Shown piece by piece: positions 16,290 to 26,198 of a stretch of DNA of 64,000 nt. Within the stretch, counting starts at the first letter, position 1; the number at the start of each line of letters is the position of its first letter. Origin of the DNA: Variovorax paradoxus (lineage in GTDB: Bacteria; Pseudomonadota; Gammaproteobacteria; Burkholderiales; Burkholderiaceae_C); contig NZ_CP091716.1 in NCBI RefSeq assembly GCF_022009635.1, forward strand, positions 1,689,001-1,753,000, in the 5' to 3' direction. The position numbers and the translations under genes are program-made. The notes beneath the pieces were generated by a model. It was given only the letters and a program-made list of their open reading frames with translations, was not told where the DNA came from and did no database searches.

Positions 16290-17717
16290 ATGAATCAGAC
16301 TCCGCAACAGGACACGCCGGGACCGGTCGACATCGTCATCATGGCCGCCGGCAAGGGCACGCGCATGAAGAGCAGGCTGCCCAAAGTGTTGCATCGATTG
16401 GCCGGCCGCGCACTTCTGGCGCATGTGGCCGGCACCGCCGGGCGCATCGGCGCGCGCGACGTGGTGGTGGTCACCGGCCACGGCGCGGCCGAGGTCGAGG
16501 CGGCCATGGCCGGCGGCATTGCCGGCGCCACGCTGCGCTTCGCGCGCCAGGAGCCGCAGTTGGGCACCGGCCACGCGGTGCTGCAGGCGGCGCCGCTGCT
16601 GCCCGACGACGGCACGGTGGTCGTGCTCTCGGGCGACGTGCCGCTCATCGGCGAAGACACGCTGCGCGCGCTGGTCGCTGCCAGCGGCGGCCAGCGGCTG
16701 GCGCTGCTGACTATCGAATTCGACGACCCCACCGGCTACGGCCGCGTCATCCGCTCGGCCGCCGCCGGCGACGTGACCGCCGTTGTCGAGCACAAGGACG
16801 CCACCGAGGCCCAGCGCGCCGTGCGCGAGATCTACAGCGGCGTGATGGCCGTGCCGGCGCGGCTGCTCAAGGGCTGGCTCGCGCGGCTGGACAACCGCAA
16901 CGCCCAGGGCGAGTACTACCTGACCGACGTGGTCAAGTTCGCTGCCGCCGATGGCGTGCCCGTGGTCGCGCACGTCACCACCGACGCATTGCAGGTGGCC
17001 GGCATCAACAGCCCGGCCCAGCTCGCGGCGCTGGAGCGCGCCTGGCAACTGCGCCAGGCAAATGCGCTGATGGAGCAGGGCGTGCGCCTGGCCGACCCCG
17101 CGCGCTTCGACCTGCGCGGCACGCTCGAGTGCGCCGCCGACGTGGAGATCGACGTCAACTGCGTCTTCGAAGGCGCGGTGTCGCTGGGCGAGGGCGTGCG
17201 CATCGGCGCGAACTGCGTCATTGCCAACGCGCGCATCGAAGCCGGCGCGGTGATCCACCCGTTCACCCACATCGAAGGCGAGAAGGCCGGCGTGACCGTG
17301 GGCGCGGGCGCGCTCATCGGCCCGTTCGCGCGGCTGCGGCCCGGCGCGCAACTGGGCGCCGAGGTGCACATCGGCAACTTCGTGGAGGTCAAGAACTCGA
17401 CGCTGGCCGCCGGCGCCAAGGCCAACCACCTGGCCTACCTGGGCGACGCCACGGTGGGCGAGCGCGTGAACTACGGCGCGGGCTCCATCACGGCCAACTA
17501 CGACGGCGCCAACAAGCACCGCACCGTGATCGGCGACGATGTGCATGTGGGCAGCAACTGCGTGCTGGTGGCGCCGGTCACCATCGGCGCGGGCGGCACC
17601 ATCGGCGGCGGCTCGACCGTCAACAAGTCGACTGAGCCTGGGGCGCTGACCGTTTCGCGCGCGAAGCAGGTCAGCTTCCCCAACTGGAAGCGCCCGCAGA
17701 AGAAGCCGAAGGCCTGA
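16290..17717 (+). CDS. glmU: Bifunctional GlcNAc-1-phosphate uridyltransferase / GlcN-1-phosphate acetyltransferase
   Basis: 475 residues. The N-terminal pyrophosphorylase domain starts with VIMAAGKGTRMKSRLPKVLH (residues ~16-36) and contains the metal-site GDVPL. The C-terminal left-handed beta helix is made of hexapeptide repeats and has the acetyltransferase landmarks GNFVEVKNS, AYLGD and NYGAGSITANYDG. It makes UDP-GlcNAc for peptidoglycan and LPS. The glmS gene follows 0.6 kb downstream, separated by an Lrp regulator on the other strand. Confidence 0.98.
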   Translation: MNQTPQQDTPGPVDIVIMAAGKGTRMKSRLPKVLHRLAGRALLAHVAGTAGRIGARDVVVVTGHGAAEVEAAMAGGIAGATLRFARQEPQLGTGHAVLQAAPLLPDDGTVVVLSGDVPLIGEDTLRALVAASGGQRLALLTIEFDDPTGYGRVIRSAAAGDVTAVVEHKDATEAQRAVREIYSGVMAVPARLLKGWLARLDNRNAQGEYYLTDVVKFAAADGVPVVAHVTTDALQVAGINSPAQLAALERAWQLRQANALMEQGVRLADPARFDLRGTLECAADVEIDVNCVFEGAVSLGEGVRIGANCVIANARIEAGAVIHPFTHIEGEKAGVTVGAGALIGPFARLRPGAQLGAEVHIGNFVEVKNSTLAAGAKANHLAYLGDATVGERVNYGAGSITANYDGANKHRTVIGDDVHVGSNCVLVAPVTIGAGGTIGGGSTVNKSTEPGALTVSRAKQVSFPNWKRPQKKPKA

Positions 17718-17730
17718 GGACCTTCTCAGG
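17713..17730. terminator. Hairpin between convergent glmU and Lrp-type gene
   Basis: CCTGAG and CTCAGG pair around a 6-nt loop and contain the glmU stop; an alternative GGACC/GGTCC stem overlaps. No T tract. Confidence 0.35.
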
Positions 17731-18217
17731 TCCGGGACCCCAGCGGCAGCCGGGGCTCGAACTTCGCGCGCTTCAGGCTGAAGAAGGCCTTGACGTTGCG
17801 CACGTTCGCATCGGCCGTGAAGAGGCGCTGCGTGAGCGCGCCGTAATCCGGCATGTCGCGCGCAGCGACGATCAGCACGAAGTCCGGGCCGGGAGACACG
17901 CGCCAGCACTGCTGCACGGCGTCGTCGGCGATCACGCGCGCCTCGAAGGCGTCGAGCGAGGCGGCGTCCTGCCGGTCCAATGAAATCTCCACCACCGCCT
18001 GCAGGCCGTGGCCCAGCACCGTGGCCAGCCGGTCGGGTGACAGCAGCGCGACCTGGCGCTCGATGAGGCCTTCGTCGCGCAGCCGCTGCACGCGACGCAG
18101 GCAAGTGGGCGGGGAGATTCCGACGTCGGCGGCCAGCCGCTGGTTGGTCTGCGAGGCGTCGCGCTGGAGGGCGTCGAGCAGGCGCAGGTCGGTTGAATCT
18201 AGCGATATTGATTCCAT
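17726..18217 (-). CDS. Lrp/AsnC-family regulator
   Basis: 163 residues: an N-terminal HTH (about 5-60: LDSTDLRLLDALQRDASQTNQRLA, then SPPTCLRRVQRL) and a C-terminal RAM (ACT-like) domain with the family pattern VVEISLDRQ and GPDFVLIVAARDMPDY. It probably binds an amino acid and oligomerises. The start at MESISLDSTD is normal for the family; an upstream in-frame ATG (18310) adds 31 unlikely residues and runs through the AT-rich promoter gap. Divergent from glmS. Target genes are not evident. Confidence 0.9.
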   Translation of the reverse strand: MESISLDSTDLRLLDALQRDASQTNQRLAADVGISPPTCLRRVQRLRDEGLIERQVALLSPDRLATVLGHGLQAVVEISLDRQDAASLDAFEARVIADDAVQQCWRVSPGPDFVLIVAARDMPDYGALTQRLFTADANVRNVKAFFSLKRAKFEPRLPLGSRT

Positions 18218-18355
18218 ATTCGGTTGAATTATGAAATAAATATCCAAACAACAGAATGCAAGAAATAAAAGTCCGAAATCGTTTGAATTTCGAATGCATA
18301 TTTCTTTCATGCCTTTCTACCATCGAGCCTCTTCTTCATTCAAAGGCAGATCACC

Positions 18356-20236
18356 ATGTGCGGCATCGTCGGGGCAGCGTCCCATCGCAACATCGTTCCG
18401 GTCCTCGTGCAGGGCCTCCAGCGGCTCGAGTACCGCGGCTATGACTCCTGCGGCGTGGCGGTGCATGCCGGCGGACTGACGCGGGCGCGCACCACCTCGC
18501 GCGTGGCCGACCTCGTGGCGCAGGTGCGCGACGACAAGGTCGAAGGCCTCACCGGCATCGCCCACACGCGCTGGGCCACGCATGGCGCGCCGGCAGTGCA
18601 CAACGCGCATCCGCATTTCAGCCACGGCCCCGGCGCCGACGCGCAGGCCGCGCGCCCGGGCCGCATCGCGCTGGTGCACAACGGCATCATCGAGAACCAC
18701 GAGACGCTGCGCGCCGCGCTCGAGGCCAAGGGCTACGTGTTCGAGAGCCAGACCGACACCGAAGTCATCGCCCACCTGGTCGACAGCCTCTACGACGGCG
18801 ACCTGTTCGAAGCCGTCAAGGCCGCGGTGCTGCAACTGCACGGCGCCTACGCCATTGCCGTGATCTGCCGCGACGAGCCGCAGCGCGTGGTCGGCGCGCG
18901 CGCCGGTTCGCCGCTGATCCTGGGCGCCGGCAAGGACGGCACGGAGAACTTCCTCGCGAGCGACGCGATGGCCCTGGCCGGCGTGACCGACCAGATCGTG
19001 TACCTGGAAGAAGGCGACGTGGTCGACGTGCAGCCGGGCAAGTACTGGATCGTCGACAAGAACCACAAGCCGGTGGCCCGCCAGGTGCGCACCGTGCACG
19101 CGCACAGCGGCGCGGCCGAGCTGGGCCCGTACCGCCACTACATGCAGAAGGAAATCTTCGAGCAGCCGCGCGCCATCGGCGACACGCTCGAGGGCGTGGA
19201 AGGCATCGTGCCCGAGCTGTTCGACGGCATCGGGCAGGACGGCGCCACCGGAGCCAGCGCGCACCGCGTGTTCCAGGACATCGACAAGATCCTCATCCTG
19301 GCCTGCGGCACCAGCTACTACAGCGGTTGCACCGCCAAGTACTGGCTCGAGAGCATCGCGAAGATCTCCACGCAGGTCGAGATCGCCAGCGAATACCGCT
19401 ACCGCGACTCCGTGCCCGACCCCAAGACGCTGGTCGTCACCATCAGCCAGTCGGGCGAAACCGCCGACACGCTGGCTGCTCTGAAGCATGCGCGCTCGCT
19501 GGGCATGGAGCAGACGCTGACCATCTGCAACGTCGCCACCAGCGCGATGGTGCGCGAGTGCAAGCTGGCGTACATCACGCGCGCCGGCGTGGAAATCGGC
19601 GTGGCGTCGACCAAGGCCTTCACCACGCAACTGGCGGGCCTCTTCCTGCTGACGCTCGCCATCGCGCAAAGCAAGGGCCGCCTGAGCGAAGCCGACGAAG
19701 CGCGCTACCTGAAGGAAATGCGCCACCTGCCCGTCGCGCTGCAGTCGGTGCTGGCGCTGGAGCCGCAGATCATCGGCTGGGCCGAAGACTTCGCGCGCAA
19801 GGAGAACGCGCTGTTCCTGGGCCGCGGGCTGCACTATCCGATCGCGCTCGAAGGCGCGCTCAAGCTCAAGGAAGTGACCTACATCCACGCCGAGGCCTAT
19901 GCCGCCGGCGAACTCAAGCACGGCCCGCTCGCGCTGGTGACGAACGAGATGCCCGTGGTGGCCGTGGCGCCCAACGACGCACTGCTCGAAAAGCTCAAGA
20001 GCAACCTGCAGGAAGTGCGCGCGCGCGGCGGCGTGCTCTACGTGCTGGCCGACGGCGACACCAAGATCACCAGCAGCGAAGGCCTGCACGTGATCCGCAT
20101 GCCCGAGCACTACGGCGCGCTCTCGCCGATCCTGCACGTGGTGCCGCTGCAGCTGCTGGCGTATCACACGGCGGGTGCGCGGGGGACCGATGTGGACAAG
20201 CCGCGCAACCTGGCGAAGAGCGTGACGGTGGAGTGA
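18356..20236 (+). CDS. glmS: Glutamine-fructose-6-phosphate aminotransferase (isomerising)
   Basis: 626 residues. It makes glucosamine-6-phosphate from fructose-6-phosphate and glutamine. The start MCGIVG exposes the catalytic Cys2 of the class II glutaminase domain (about 1-240; TRWATHG near 70). Two SIS sugar-phosphate domains follow, with [20 protein letters not shown] and [19 protein letters not shown], and the conserved C-terminus LAKSVTVE. A good RBS (AAAGG) precedes the ATG. The divergent gap to the Lrp gene is markedly AT-rich. No ribozyme was seen or expected. Confidence 0.98.
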   Translation: MCGIVGAASHRNIVPVLVQGLQRLEYRGYDSCGVAVHAGGLTRARTTSRVADLVAQVRDDKVEGLTGIAHTRWATHGAPAVHNAHPHFSHGPGADAQAARPGRIALVHNGIIENHETLRAALEAKGYVFESQTDTEVIAHLVDSLYDGDLFEAVKAAVLQLHGAYAIAVICRDEPQRVVGARAGSPLILGAGKDGTENFLASDAMALAGVTDQIVYLEEGDVVDVQPGKYWIVDKNHKPVARQVRTVHAHSGAAELGPYRHYMQKEIFEQPRAIGDTLEGVEGIVPELFDGIGQDGATGASAHRVFQDIDKILILACGTSYYSGCTAKYWLESIAKISTQVEIASEYRYRDSVPDPKTLVVTISQSGETADTLAALKHARSLGMEQTLTICNVATSAMVRECKLAYITRAGVEIGVASTKAFTTQLAGLFLLTLAIAQSKGRLSEADEARYLKEMRHLPVALQSVLALEPQIIGWAEDFARKENALFLGRGLHYPIALEGALKLKEVTYIHAEAYAAGELKHGPLALVTNEMPVVAVAPNDALLEKLKSNLQEVRARGGVLYVLADGDTKITSSEGLHVIRMPEHYGALSPILHVVPLQLLAYHTAGARGTDVDKPRNLAKSVTVE

Positions 20237-20252
20237 GCACAATCGACACCTG

Positions 20253-20669
20253 ATGCCCGTCGAAGATCCGCCCCCGCCCGCAGCCGTGCCCCGCCCCTTG
20301 CCATTGGCCGCCCGCTGGCTGCTGCTGGCCTTTGCCGCGCTGTGCCTGGTGCTGGCCGTCATCGGCGTGATCGTGCCGGGCATGCCGACGACGGTGTTCG
20401 TGCTGATGGCCGCGTGGGCCGCGGCGCGCAGCTCGCCTCGCCTGCATCGCTGGCTGCTGGAGCACCGGCTCTTCGGCCCCATCCTGCGCAACTGGGAGAA
20501 CGGCCGCACCGTGAGCCGCCGCGCCAAGTGGAGCGCCACCGCCGCGATGGCGTTCTGCGCGGTCGTCATCTCGCTCACCGCGCACAAGCCCTGGCTCGCG
20601 GGCGTCGGCATCGGCTCGATGGCCGTCGTGCTCGCATGGCTCTGGCGACGGCCGGAGCCGCGGGCCTGA
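20253..20669 (+). CDS. YbaN/DUF454 family inner-membrane protein
   Basis: 138 residues. A proline-rich N-terminus is followed by two hydrophobic helices with the family core AVIGVIVPGMPTTVFVLMAAW, then FGPILRNWE and a second pair of helices near the C-terminus. DUF454 proteins are small inner-membrane proteins of unknown function. It starts 16 bp after glmS on the same strand and may be co-transcribed. Confidence 0.88.
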   Translation: MPVEDPPPPAAVPRPLPLAARWLLLAFAALCLVLAVIGVIVPGMPTTVFVLMAAWAAARSSPRLHRWLLEHRLFGPILRNWENGRTVSRRAKWSATAAMAFCAVVISLTAHKPWLAGVGIGSMAVVLAWLWRRPEPRA

Positions 20670-20718
20670 TTCCTGGCGGGCGCTCCACAATGCAGCCTTC
20701 CCCCCAGGAGATTGAAGA

Positions 20719-21111
20719 ATGAAGCCCCAACCCATCGAGTACGCCGCCGCCGCCGACGCCGTCAAGGCCGTGTTCGACGACATCAAGACCTCGCGCAACG
20801 TGCCCGACGTCAACAACTTCTGGAAGTACCTTGCCAACGACCCCGCCACGCTCAAGCGCACCTGGGCGAGCCTGAAAGAGGTGATGGCGCCCGGCGCGCT
20901 CGATCCGGTGGTCAAGGAAATGGTCTACCTTGCCGTAAGCGTCACCAACAACTGCGGCTACTGCATCGCGAGCCACCATGCGGGCGCGGCCAAGGCCGGC
21001 ATGACGCCGGAGATGTTCGCCGAGCTGATGGCCGTGGTCGGCATGGCCAACGAGACCAACCGGCTGGTCAACGGCTACCGCGTGCCGATCGATCCCGCGT
21101 TCGACAAATAG
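20719..21111 (+). CDS. Carboxymuconolactone decarboxylase / AhpD-like protein
   Basis: 130 residues, all-helical CMD fold. The AhpD-type motif NNCGYCIASHH (CxxC followed by a histidine three residues on) is near residue 75, with upstream acidic residues completing a proton-relay site. This suggests peroxidase-like disulfide chemistry rather than carboxymuconolactone decarboxylation. GAG-rich RBS AGGAGATTG precedes the ATG. Its physiological partner is not visible. It ends 9 bp from the convergent putA. Confidence 0.88.
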   Translation: MKPQPIEYAAAADAVKAVFDDIKTSRNVPDVNNFWKYLANDPATLKRTWASLKEVMAPGALDPVVKEMVYLAVSVTNNCGYCIASHHAGAAKAGMTPEMFAELMAVVGMANETNRLVNGYRVPIDPAFDK

Positions 21112-21120
21112 CAGAAGAGA

Positions 21121-24100
21121 TCAGCCGATCGTCATCAGGCTCGCGTTGCCGCCGGCCGCGGCGGTGTTGACGCTGAGCGCGCGTTCCACCACCAGGCTTT
21201 CGAGCGGAATCTGCGCATCGCCCGGCGCGAAGGCCCGCACGCCGACGATGGGGCCGGACCGCGCTGCGATGCGGTGCATCACGTCGGCCAGGTCGCCTGC
21301 GTCGCCGTGGTGCAGCGCGGCGTCGAAGGCCACGGTCGGTGAATTCCAGTCGCTGGCGATGGCCACGCTTTGCTGCACTTCTGCCGGGAGCGATGCGCGC
21401 AGGCCCTGCGCCGCGGCATCTGCCGGCCAGATGGCCGTGCTGCCCACCGACAGCACCGCCGCCAGTTGCGTGAGCCGGTCGGCCGTGTCGCCGGCCAGGC
21501 AGAGCACCGCCTCGCGCGGCTGCAGCGTGTAGACATTGCGCTCGCCGGTCGGGCCGGCCAGCGTGCGCGAATCGCCGGCACGCGACAGCGACGCGAAGCG
21601 CGCGCACTGCGCGGCCAGCGCGTCGCACCCGTTTTTCTGTGCCCAGCGGGCCAGCGCCGACAGGCCCGCGTTCGATGCCGACGAGGCGGAAGCGCCGTCC
21701 ATCGCCCGCGCCATCGCATCCTCGGGCCGCCTCGACAGCATGCGCAGCATGTACAGCGGCCCGCCGGCCTTCGGCCCGGTGCCCGACAGCCCTTCGCCGC
21801 CGAAGGGCTGCACGCCCACCACCGCGCCCACGATGTTGCGGTTGACGTACACGTTGCCCGCCTTCGCGTGCTGCACGATCTGCGCGATGGTCTCGTCGAT
21901 GCGCGTGTGCACGCCCAGCGTCAGGCCGTAGCCCGTGCCGTTGATCTGCCCGACCAGCGCGCCGAGGTCGCGCCGGCGGTAGCGCACCAGGTGCAGCACC
22001 GGCCCGAACACCTCGCGCTGCAGTTCCGAGATGCTGTCCAGCTCGATCAGCGTGGGCATCACGAAGGTGCCGTGGCGCGCGTCCTGCCCGTGCTCGCGGC
22101 CCTGCCGGTAGATCTTGTGGCCGCGCGAGCGCATGGCGCCGATGTGGCGCTCGATGCCGTCGCGCGCCTCGGCGTCGATCACCGGGCCCACGTCCACCGA
22201 CAGCCGCGCGGGGTTGCCGATGCAGGCCTCGGCCATCGCGCCCTTGAGCATCTCGACCAGCCGGTCGGCCGCTTCTTCCTGCACGCACAGCACGCGCAGC
22301 GCCGAGCAGCGCTGGCCGGCGCTGTCGAAGGCCGACGCCATCACGTCGGTGACGACCTGCTCCACCAGCGCGGACGAGTCCACGATCATCGCGTTCTGCC
22401 CGCCCGTCTCCGCGATCAGCGGCACCGGCGCGCCGTGGGCGCCCAGGCGCTGCGACAGCGTCTTCTGCAGGATGCGCGCGACCTCGGTCGAGCCGGTGAA
22501 CATCACGCCCTGCACGCGCGCGTCGGCGACCAGGCTCGCGCCCACCGTCTCGCCCTGGCCCGGCAAGAGCTGCACCGCGGCGCGCGGCACGCCGGCCTGC
22601 CACAGCATGCGCACCGCCTCGGCGGCGACCAGCGGCGTCTGCTCGGCCGGCTTGGCGAGCACCGGGTTGCCGGCCGCGAGCGCGGCGGCCACCTGGCCGG
22701 TGAAGATCGCCAGCGGAAAGTTCCACGGGCTGATGCAGACCATCGGGCCGAGCGCGCGGTGCGTGTCGTTCGAGAAATCGTTCCTGGCCTGCGCTGCGTA
22801 GAAGCGCAGGAAGTCCACCGCCTCGCGCACTTCGGCGATGGCGTTGGCATAGGTCTTTCCGGCCTCGCGCGCCAGCAGGCCGAGCAGGCGCGGCATTTGT
22901 TCTTCGAGCAGCTCGGCGGCGCGCTCGAGCATGGTGGCGCGCTCGGCGGGCGGCGTGGCCGCCCATGCGGCGGCAATGCCTTCTGCTTGCGAGACGGCCG
23001 ACTCGACATCGGCCGGCGTGGCCTCCCGCACCTGCCCGACCATATCGCGATGGTCGGCGGGGTTCAGCACGTCGGCCGGTTCGCCTTGCGCGCCGGTGGC
23101 CGCCGCCAGCATCGGCCCGGCATGCCAGTCTTCATGCGCGGTGGCCTGCAGGGCCTGGCCCAGCAGGCGCAGGCTGTCGTCGTTCGCAAGATCGAGCCCG
23201 CGCGAGTTGAGGCGCTGCGTGCCGTACAGCGCCGCCGGCAGCGCAATGGCGGGATGCGGCAGCCCCACGGCGCCTTCCTGCGCGCCCATGTGCTCCACCG
23301 TTGCCACCGGGTCTTCCACCAGCGCTTCGAGCGAGATCGTCGGGTCGGCGATGCGGTTCACGAACGAGGTGTTCGCGCCGTTCTCGAGCAGCCGGCGCAC
23401 CAGGTAGGCCAGCAGCGTCTCGTGCGTGCCCACGGGCGCATAGATGCGGCACGGCCGCCCCAGCGGGCCGACCACCTGCTCGTACAGCGGCTCGCCCATG
23501 CCGTGCAGGCACTGGAATTCGTACTGCCCCGGTTGGTAGCGCGACGGATCCGCCATCGTGTAGATGGCGGCCAGCGTGTGCGCGTTGTGCGTGGCGAACT
23601 GCGGGTACACAGCTTCCGGCGCGTCGAGCAGCTTGCGCGCGCAGGCGAGGTAAGACACGTCGGTGTAGGCCTTGCGCGTGTAGACGGGGTAGCCGTCCTG
23701 GCCGTCGATCTGCGCGCGCTTGATCTCGCTGTCCCAGTAGGCGCCCTTCACCAGCCGCACCATCAGCCGGTGGCGGCTGCGGCGCGCGAGGTCGATCACA
23801 TGGTCGATGACGAAGGGGCAGCGCTTCTGGTACGCCTGGATCACGAAGCCGATGCCGTTCCAGCCCGCGAGCGCCGGCTCGAAGCACAGGTGCTCCAGCA
23901 GGTCGAGCGACAGCTCCAGCCGGTCGGCTTCCTCCGCGTCGATGTTCAGGCCGATGTCGTAGTGCTGCGCCAGCAGCGCCAGTTCGCGCAGCACCGGGTA
24001 AAGCTCCGCCATCACGCGTGCGTGCTGCGCGCGGCTGTAGCGCGGGTGCAGCGCCGACAGCTTGATCGAGATGCCCGGGCCTTCGTACACGCCGCGCGCA

Positions 24101-24855
24101 TTCGAGGCCTTGCCGATGGCGTGAATGGCTTCTTCATACGCAAGGCGGTAGCGCCTGGCGTCTTCCATGGTGAGCGCGGCTTCGCCGAGCATGTCGTACG
24201 AATAGCGAAAGCCCTGCGCCTCCAGTTCGCGCGCGTTGCCCAGTGCCTGCTGGATGGTTTCTCCGGTGACGAACTGCTCGCCCATCATGCGCATCGCCAT
24301 GTCCACGCCCTTGCGGATCAGCGGCTCGCCGCCCTTGCCGATCAGGCGCGTGAGCACGGCCGACAGGCCGGTCTCGCTGTGCGTGGCCACCAGCTTGCCG
24401 GTCAGCAGCAGGCCCCAGGTGGCGGCGTTGACGAACACCGACGGGCTGCGGCCCGCATGCGTCTGCCACTGGCCGTGGGCGATCTTGTCGCGGATCAACG
24501 CGTTGCGCGTTTCGGCATCGGGAATGCGCAGCAGCGCCTCGGCCAGGCACATCAGCGCCACGCCTTCCTGCGACGAGAGCGCGTATTCCTGCAGCAGCCC
24601 CTGCACGAGGCCTGCGCGTCCGCTCGCGTTCTTGCGCGAGCGCAGCTGCTGCGCGATGCGATGCGCCAGCGCATGCGCCTCATCGGCCTGCGCGCGCGGC
24701 AGGCGGGCCTGGGCAAGAAGAGGCGGCAGCGCCTCGGGCTCGGCGCGGCGGGTGGCTGCGGTGATCTGCTCGCGCAGCGCGGAAGGGTGCGCGGCAAGGC
24801 CATCGGCGAAAGAGGCGAGGGGCGAGGGCAGGGGGGCGGCGCTGGTGGGGCTCAT
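21121..24855 (-). CDS. putA: Bifunctional proline dehydrogenase / P5C dehydrogenase
   Basis: 1244 residues. Proline is oxidised to P5C by the FAD-dependent beta/alpha barrel (about 130-500; FRYSYDMLGEAAL, ISIKLSALHPRYS, VRLVKGAYWD) and then to glutamate by the NAD-dependent aldehyde dehydrogenase domain (about 580-1030; SPWNFPLAIFTG, ETGGQN and DSAGQRCSALRV with the catalytic cysteine). The C-terminal extension ends in the PutA-typical NTAAAGGNASLMTIG. The N-terminal ribbon-helix-helix repressor domain of trifunctional PutA is not present, so regulation is by another protein. The start MSPTSAAP is chosen; an upstream ATG would add 82 residues covering the divergent promoter. Confidence 0.96.
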   Translation of the reverse strand: MSPTSAAPLPSPLASFADGLAAHPSALREQITAATRRAEPEALPPLLAQARLPRAQADEAHALAHRIAQQLRSRKNASGRAGLVQGLLQEYALSSQEGVALMCLAEALLRIPDAETRNALIRDKIAHGQWQTHAGRSPSVFVNAATWGLLLTGKLVATHSETGLSAVLTRLIGKGGEPLIRKGVDMAMRMMGEQFVTGETIQQALGNARELEAQGFRYSYDMLGEAALTMEDARRYRLAYEEAIHAIGKASNARGVYEGPGISIKLSALHPRYSRAQHARVMAELYPVLRELALLAQHYDIGLNIDAEEADRLELSLDLLEHLCFEPALAGWNGIGFVIQAYQKRCPFVIDHVIDLARRSRHRLMVRLVKGAYWDSEIKRAQIDGQDGYPVYTRKAYTDVSYLACARKLLDAPEAVYPQFATHNAHTLAAIYTMADPSRYQPGQYEFQCLHGMGEPLYEQVVGPLGRPCRIYAPVGTHETLLAYLVRRLLENGANTSFVNRIADPTISLEALVEDPVATVEHMGAQEGAVGLPHPAIALPAALYGTQRLNSRGLDLANDDSLRLLGQALQATAHEDWHAGPMLAAATGAQGEPADVLNPADHRDMVGQVREATPADVESAVSQAEGIAAAWAATPPAERATMLERAAELLEEQMPRLLGLLAREAGKTYANAIAEVREAVDFLRFYAAQARNDFSNDTHRALGPMVCISPWNFPLAIFTGQVAAALAAGNPVLAKPAEQTPLVAAEAVRMLWQAGVPRAAVQLLPGQGETVGASLVADARVQGVMFTGSTEVARILQKTLSQRLGAHGAPVPLIAETGGQNAMIVDSSALVEQVVTDVMASAFDSAGQRCSALRVLCVQEEAADRLVEMLKGAMAEACIGNPARLSVDVGPVIDAEARDGIERHIGAMRSRGHKIYRQGREHGQDARHGTFVMPTLIELDSISELQREVFGPVLHLVRYRRRDLGALVGQINGTGYGLTLGVHTRIDETIAQIVQHAKAGNVYVNRNIVGAVVGVQPFGGEGLSGTGPKAGGPLYMLRMLSRRPEDAMARAMDGASASSASNAGLSALARWAQKNGCDALAAQCARFASLSRAGDSRTLAGPTGERNVYTLQPREAVLCLAGDTADRLTQLAAVLSVGSTAIWPADAAAQGLRASLPAEVQQSVAIASDWNSPTVAFDAALHHGDAGDLADVMHRIAARSGPIVGVRAFAPGDAQIPLESLVVERALSVNTAAAGGNASLMTIG

Positions 24856-25012
24856 TTGGCGGGTCTGGCTGGTGATATGTTGGATGATCTTCTTGCGCCG
24901 GCCGAATTTGTGTTCGAAGAATCGGCTAACACCAGAATAAAAAACCAGGCCGGCCGGCGCGGGAGAATCCGCTTCTCGCCGCGCAAGCGGCAATGAAAGG
25001 CAGGCGCCGCAC

Positions 25013-26128
25013 ATGAGCAGATGGTTGTTCCTCCTGGCCGCGGGCATCGCGCACCTCTTGTCGGTGCCGGCACATGCCGCGCCCGATCTCTCGGGTTGCA
25101 CGGCAGCCGCCGCGCCGGACTGCTACAGAAACTTCCAGCCGCCCGGCGCCGAGGGCACGCTGAACTACTACGCCTCTCTCGCACCCGGCGCACAGGGCAC
25201 GGCCGGCCCGACCCGGGCGCTGGTCGCCATGCACGGCCACCCCCGCGACGCCGACAAGACCTTCAACGCGGCGCTGCTCGCGGTGCGCAACGCCGGCGCG
25301 CTCGACGACACGCTGGTCGTCGCGCCGCTGTTTCAGGTCGCGGCCGACAAGGCCCGCAAATGCAGCACGGCCGGCGTGCCGTCGGCGCAGTCCGGCGACC
25401 TGCTGTGGACCTGCGGCTCCTGGCTCGAAGGCGGCCGCGCGGAGAACGGCGCGCGCATCACCTCGTTCGCTGCCATGGACGCGCTGGTGGCCGAACTCGC
25501 GCAGCGCTGGCCCAGCCTGCGCACCGTCACCATCGCGGGCTTCTCCGCTGGCGCGCAGATGGTGCAGCACTACATCGGCTTTGCGCGGAAGGCGCCCGGG
25601 GCGGTGTCGGTGCGCTATGTCGTCTCCGACCCGGGCACCTGGCTCTACTTCGATCCGGTGCGACCGCAGCCCATGCGCAACGGCGCGCCCGTCGACTGGC
25701 AGGCCTGCGGCAGCGGCGCCGACACCTTGCGCAACTGCACCGTCACGCTCGCACCGGCCGACGCAGCCGCATGCCCCGCGGTCAACCGCTGGAAGTACGG
25801 CACGGATGGCCTGCCCGCGTTTTTGGGTCGCGGCGCCGCGCAGGCGCGCGAGCAGTACGCCCGCGCCGACATCAGCTACCTCGAAGGCGAACTCGACAGC
25901 AGCGAGGCCAAGGGCACCTACTACGGCATCCTCGACAAGTCGTGCGCGGCGGCGGCGCAAGGCCCCTACCGCATGCAGCGCGGGCTGGCCTATGCGCAGT
26001 ACGACAGGACGGTGCTGGCGCCGGACAAGCGCCGCGAAGTCGTGGTGGTGCCGGGCTGCGCGCATGACGTCGCATGCGTCTTCCCTTCCGAAGCCGCGCG
26101 CGGCGCACTGCTCGGCATGCCGCGCTGA
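25013..26128 (+). CDS. Secreted alpha/beta-hydrolase fold protein
   Basis: 371 residues with a signal peptide (MSRWLFLLAAGIAHLLSVPAHAA). The core has ALVAMHGHPRDADKTF, the nucleophile elbow GFSAGAQM near residue 183, and a late GCAHDVAC that can supply the histidine. Eight or more cysteines suggest disulfides in the periplasm or outside. Homology cannot be narrowed to a substrate; polyester/PHB depolymerase-like or feruloyl-esterase-like hydrolases share this layout. Divergent from putA by 157 bp. Confidence 0.8.
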   Translation: MSRWLFLLAAGIAHLLSVPAHAAPDLSGCTAAAAPDCYRNFQPPGAEGTLNYYASLAPGAQGTAGPTRALVAMHGHPRDADKTFNAALLAVRNAGALDDTLVVAPLFQVAADKARKCSTAGVPSAQSGDLLWTCGSWLEGGRAENGARITSFAAMDALVAELAQRWPSLRTVTIAGFSAGAQMVQHYIGFARKAPGAVSVRYVVSDPGTWLYFDPVRPQPMRNGAPVDWQACGSGADTLRNCTVTLAPADAAACPAVNRWKYGTDGLPAFLGRGAAQAREQYARADISYLEGELDSSEAKGTYYGILDKSCAAAAQGPYRMQRGLAYAQYDRTVLAPDKRREVVVVPGCAHDVACVFPSEAARGALLGMPR

Positions 26129-26150
26129 AGCTGCGGCGGTAAATCGCCGC

Positions 26151-26198
26151 TTGACCTTTCTTCCGTCATATTGGATATTTCATCCAATATGACGGAAG
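26151..26198 (+). promoter_or_regulatory. Promoter embedded in a 17-bp perfect inverted repeat over the XRE start codon
   Basis: TTGACC (26151-26156) and GATATT (26174-26179) are spaced by 17 bp. CTTCCGTCATATTGGAT (26160-26176) is perfectly inverted at 26182-26198 with a 5-bp centre. The repeat covers the spacer, the -10 region, the predicted start site (about 26186) and the ATG at 26189. This strongly suggests autorepression of the XRE gene and a leaderless or near-leaderless mRNA. Confidence 0.7.

Noticed and set aside
15315..18323. 1002-residue minus-strand frame across the lipoprotein gene, glmU and the Lrp gene
   Set aside because: Composite shadow over real genes in other frames.
21370..24996. 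1208-residue plus-strand frame across putA
   Set aside because: Antisense shadow of putA caused by GC-rich third positions; no domain character.
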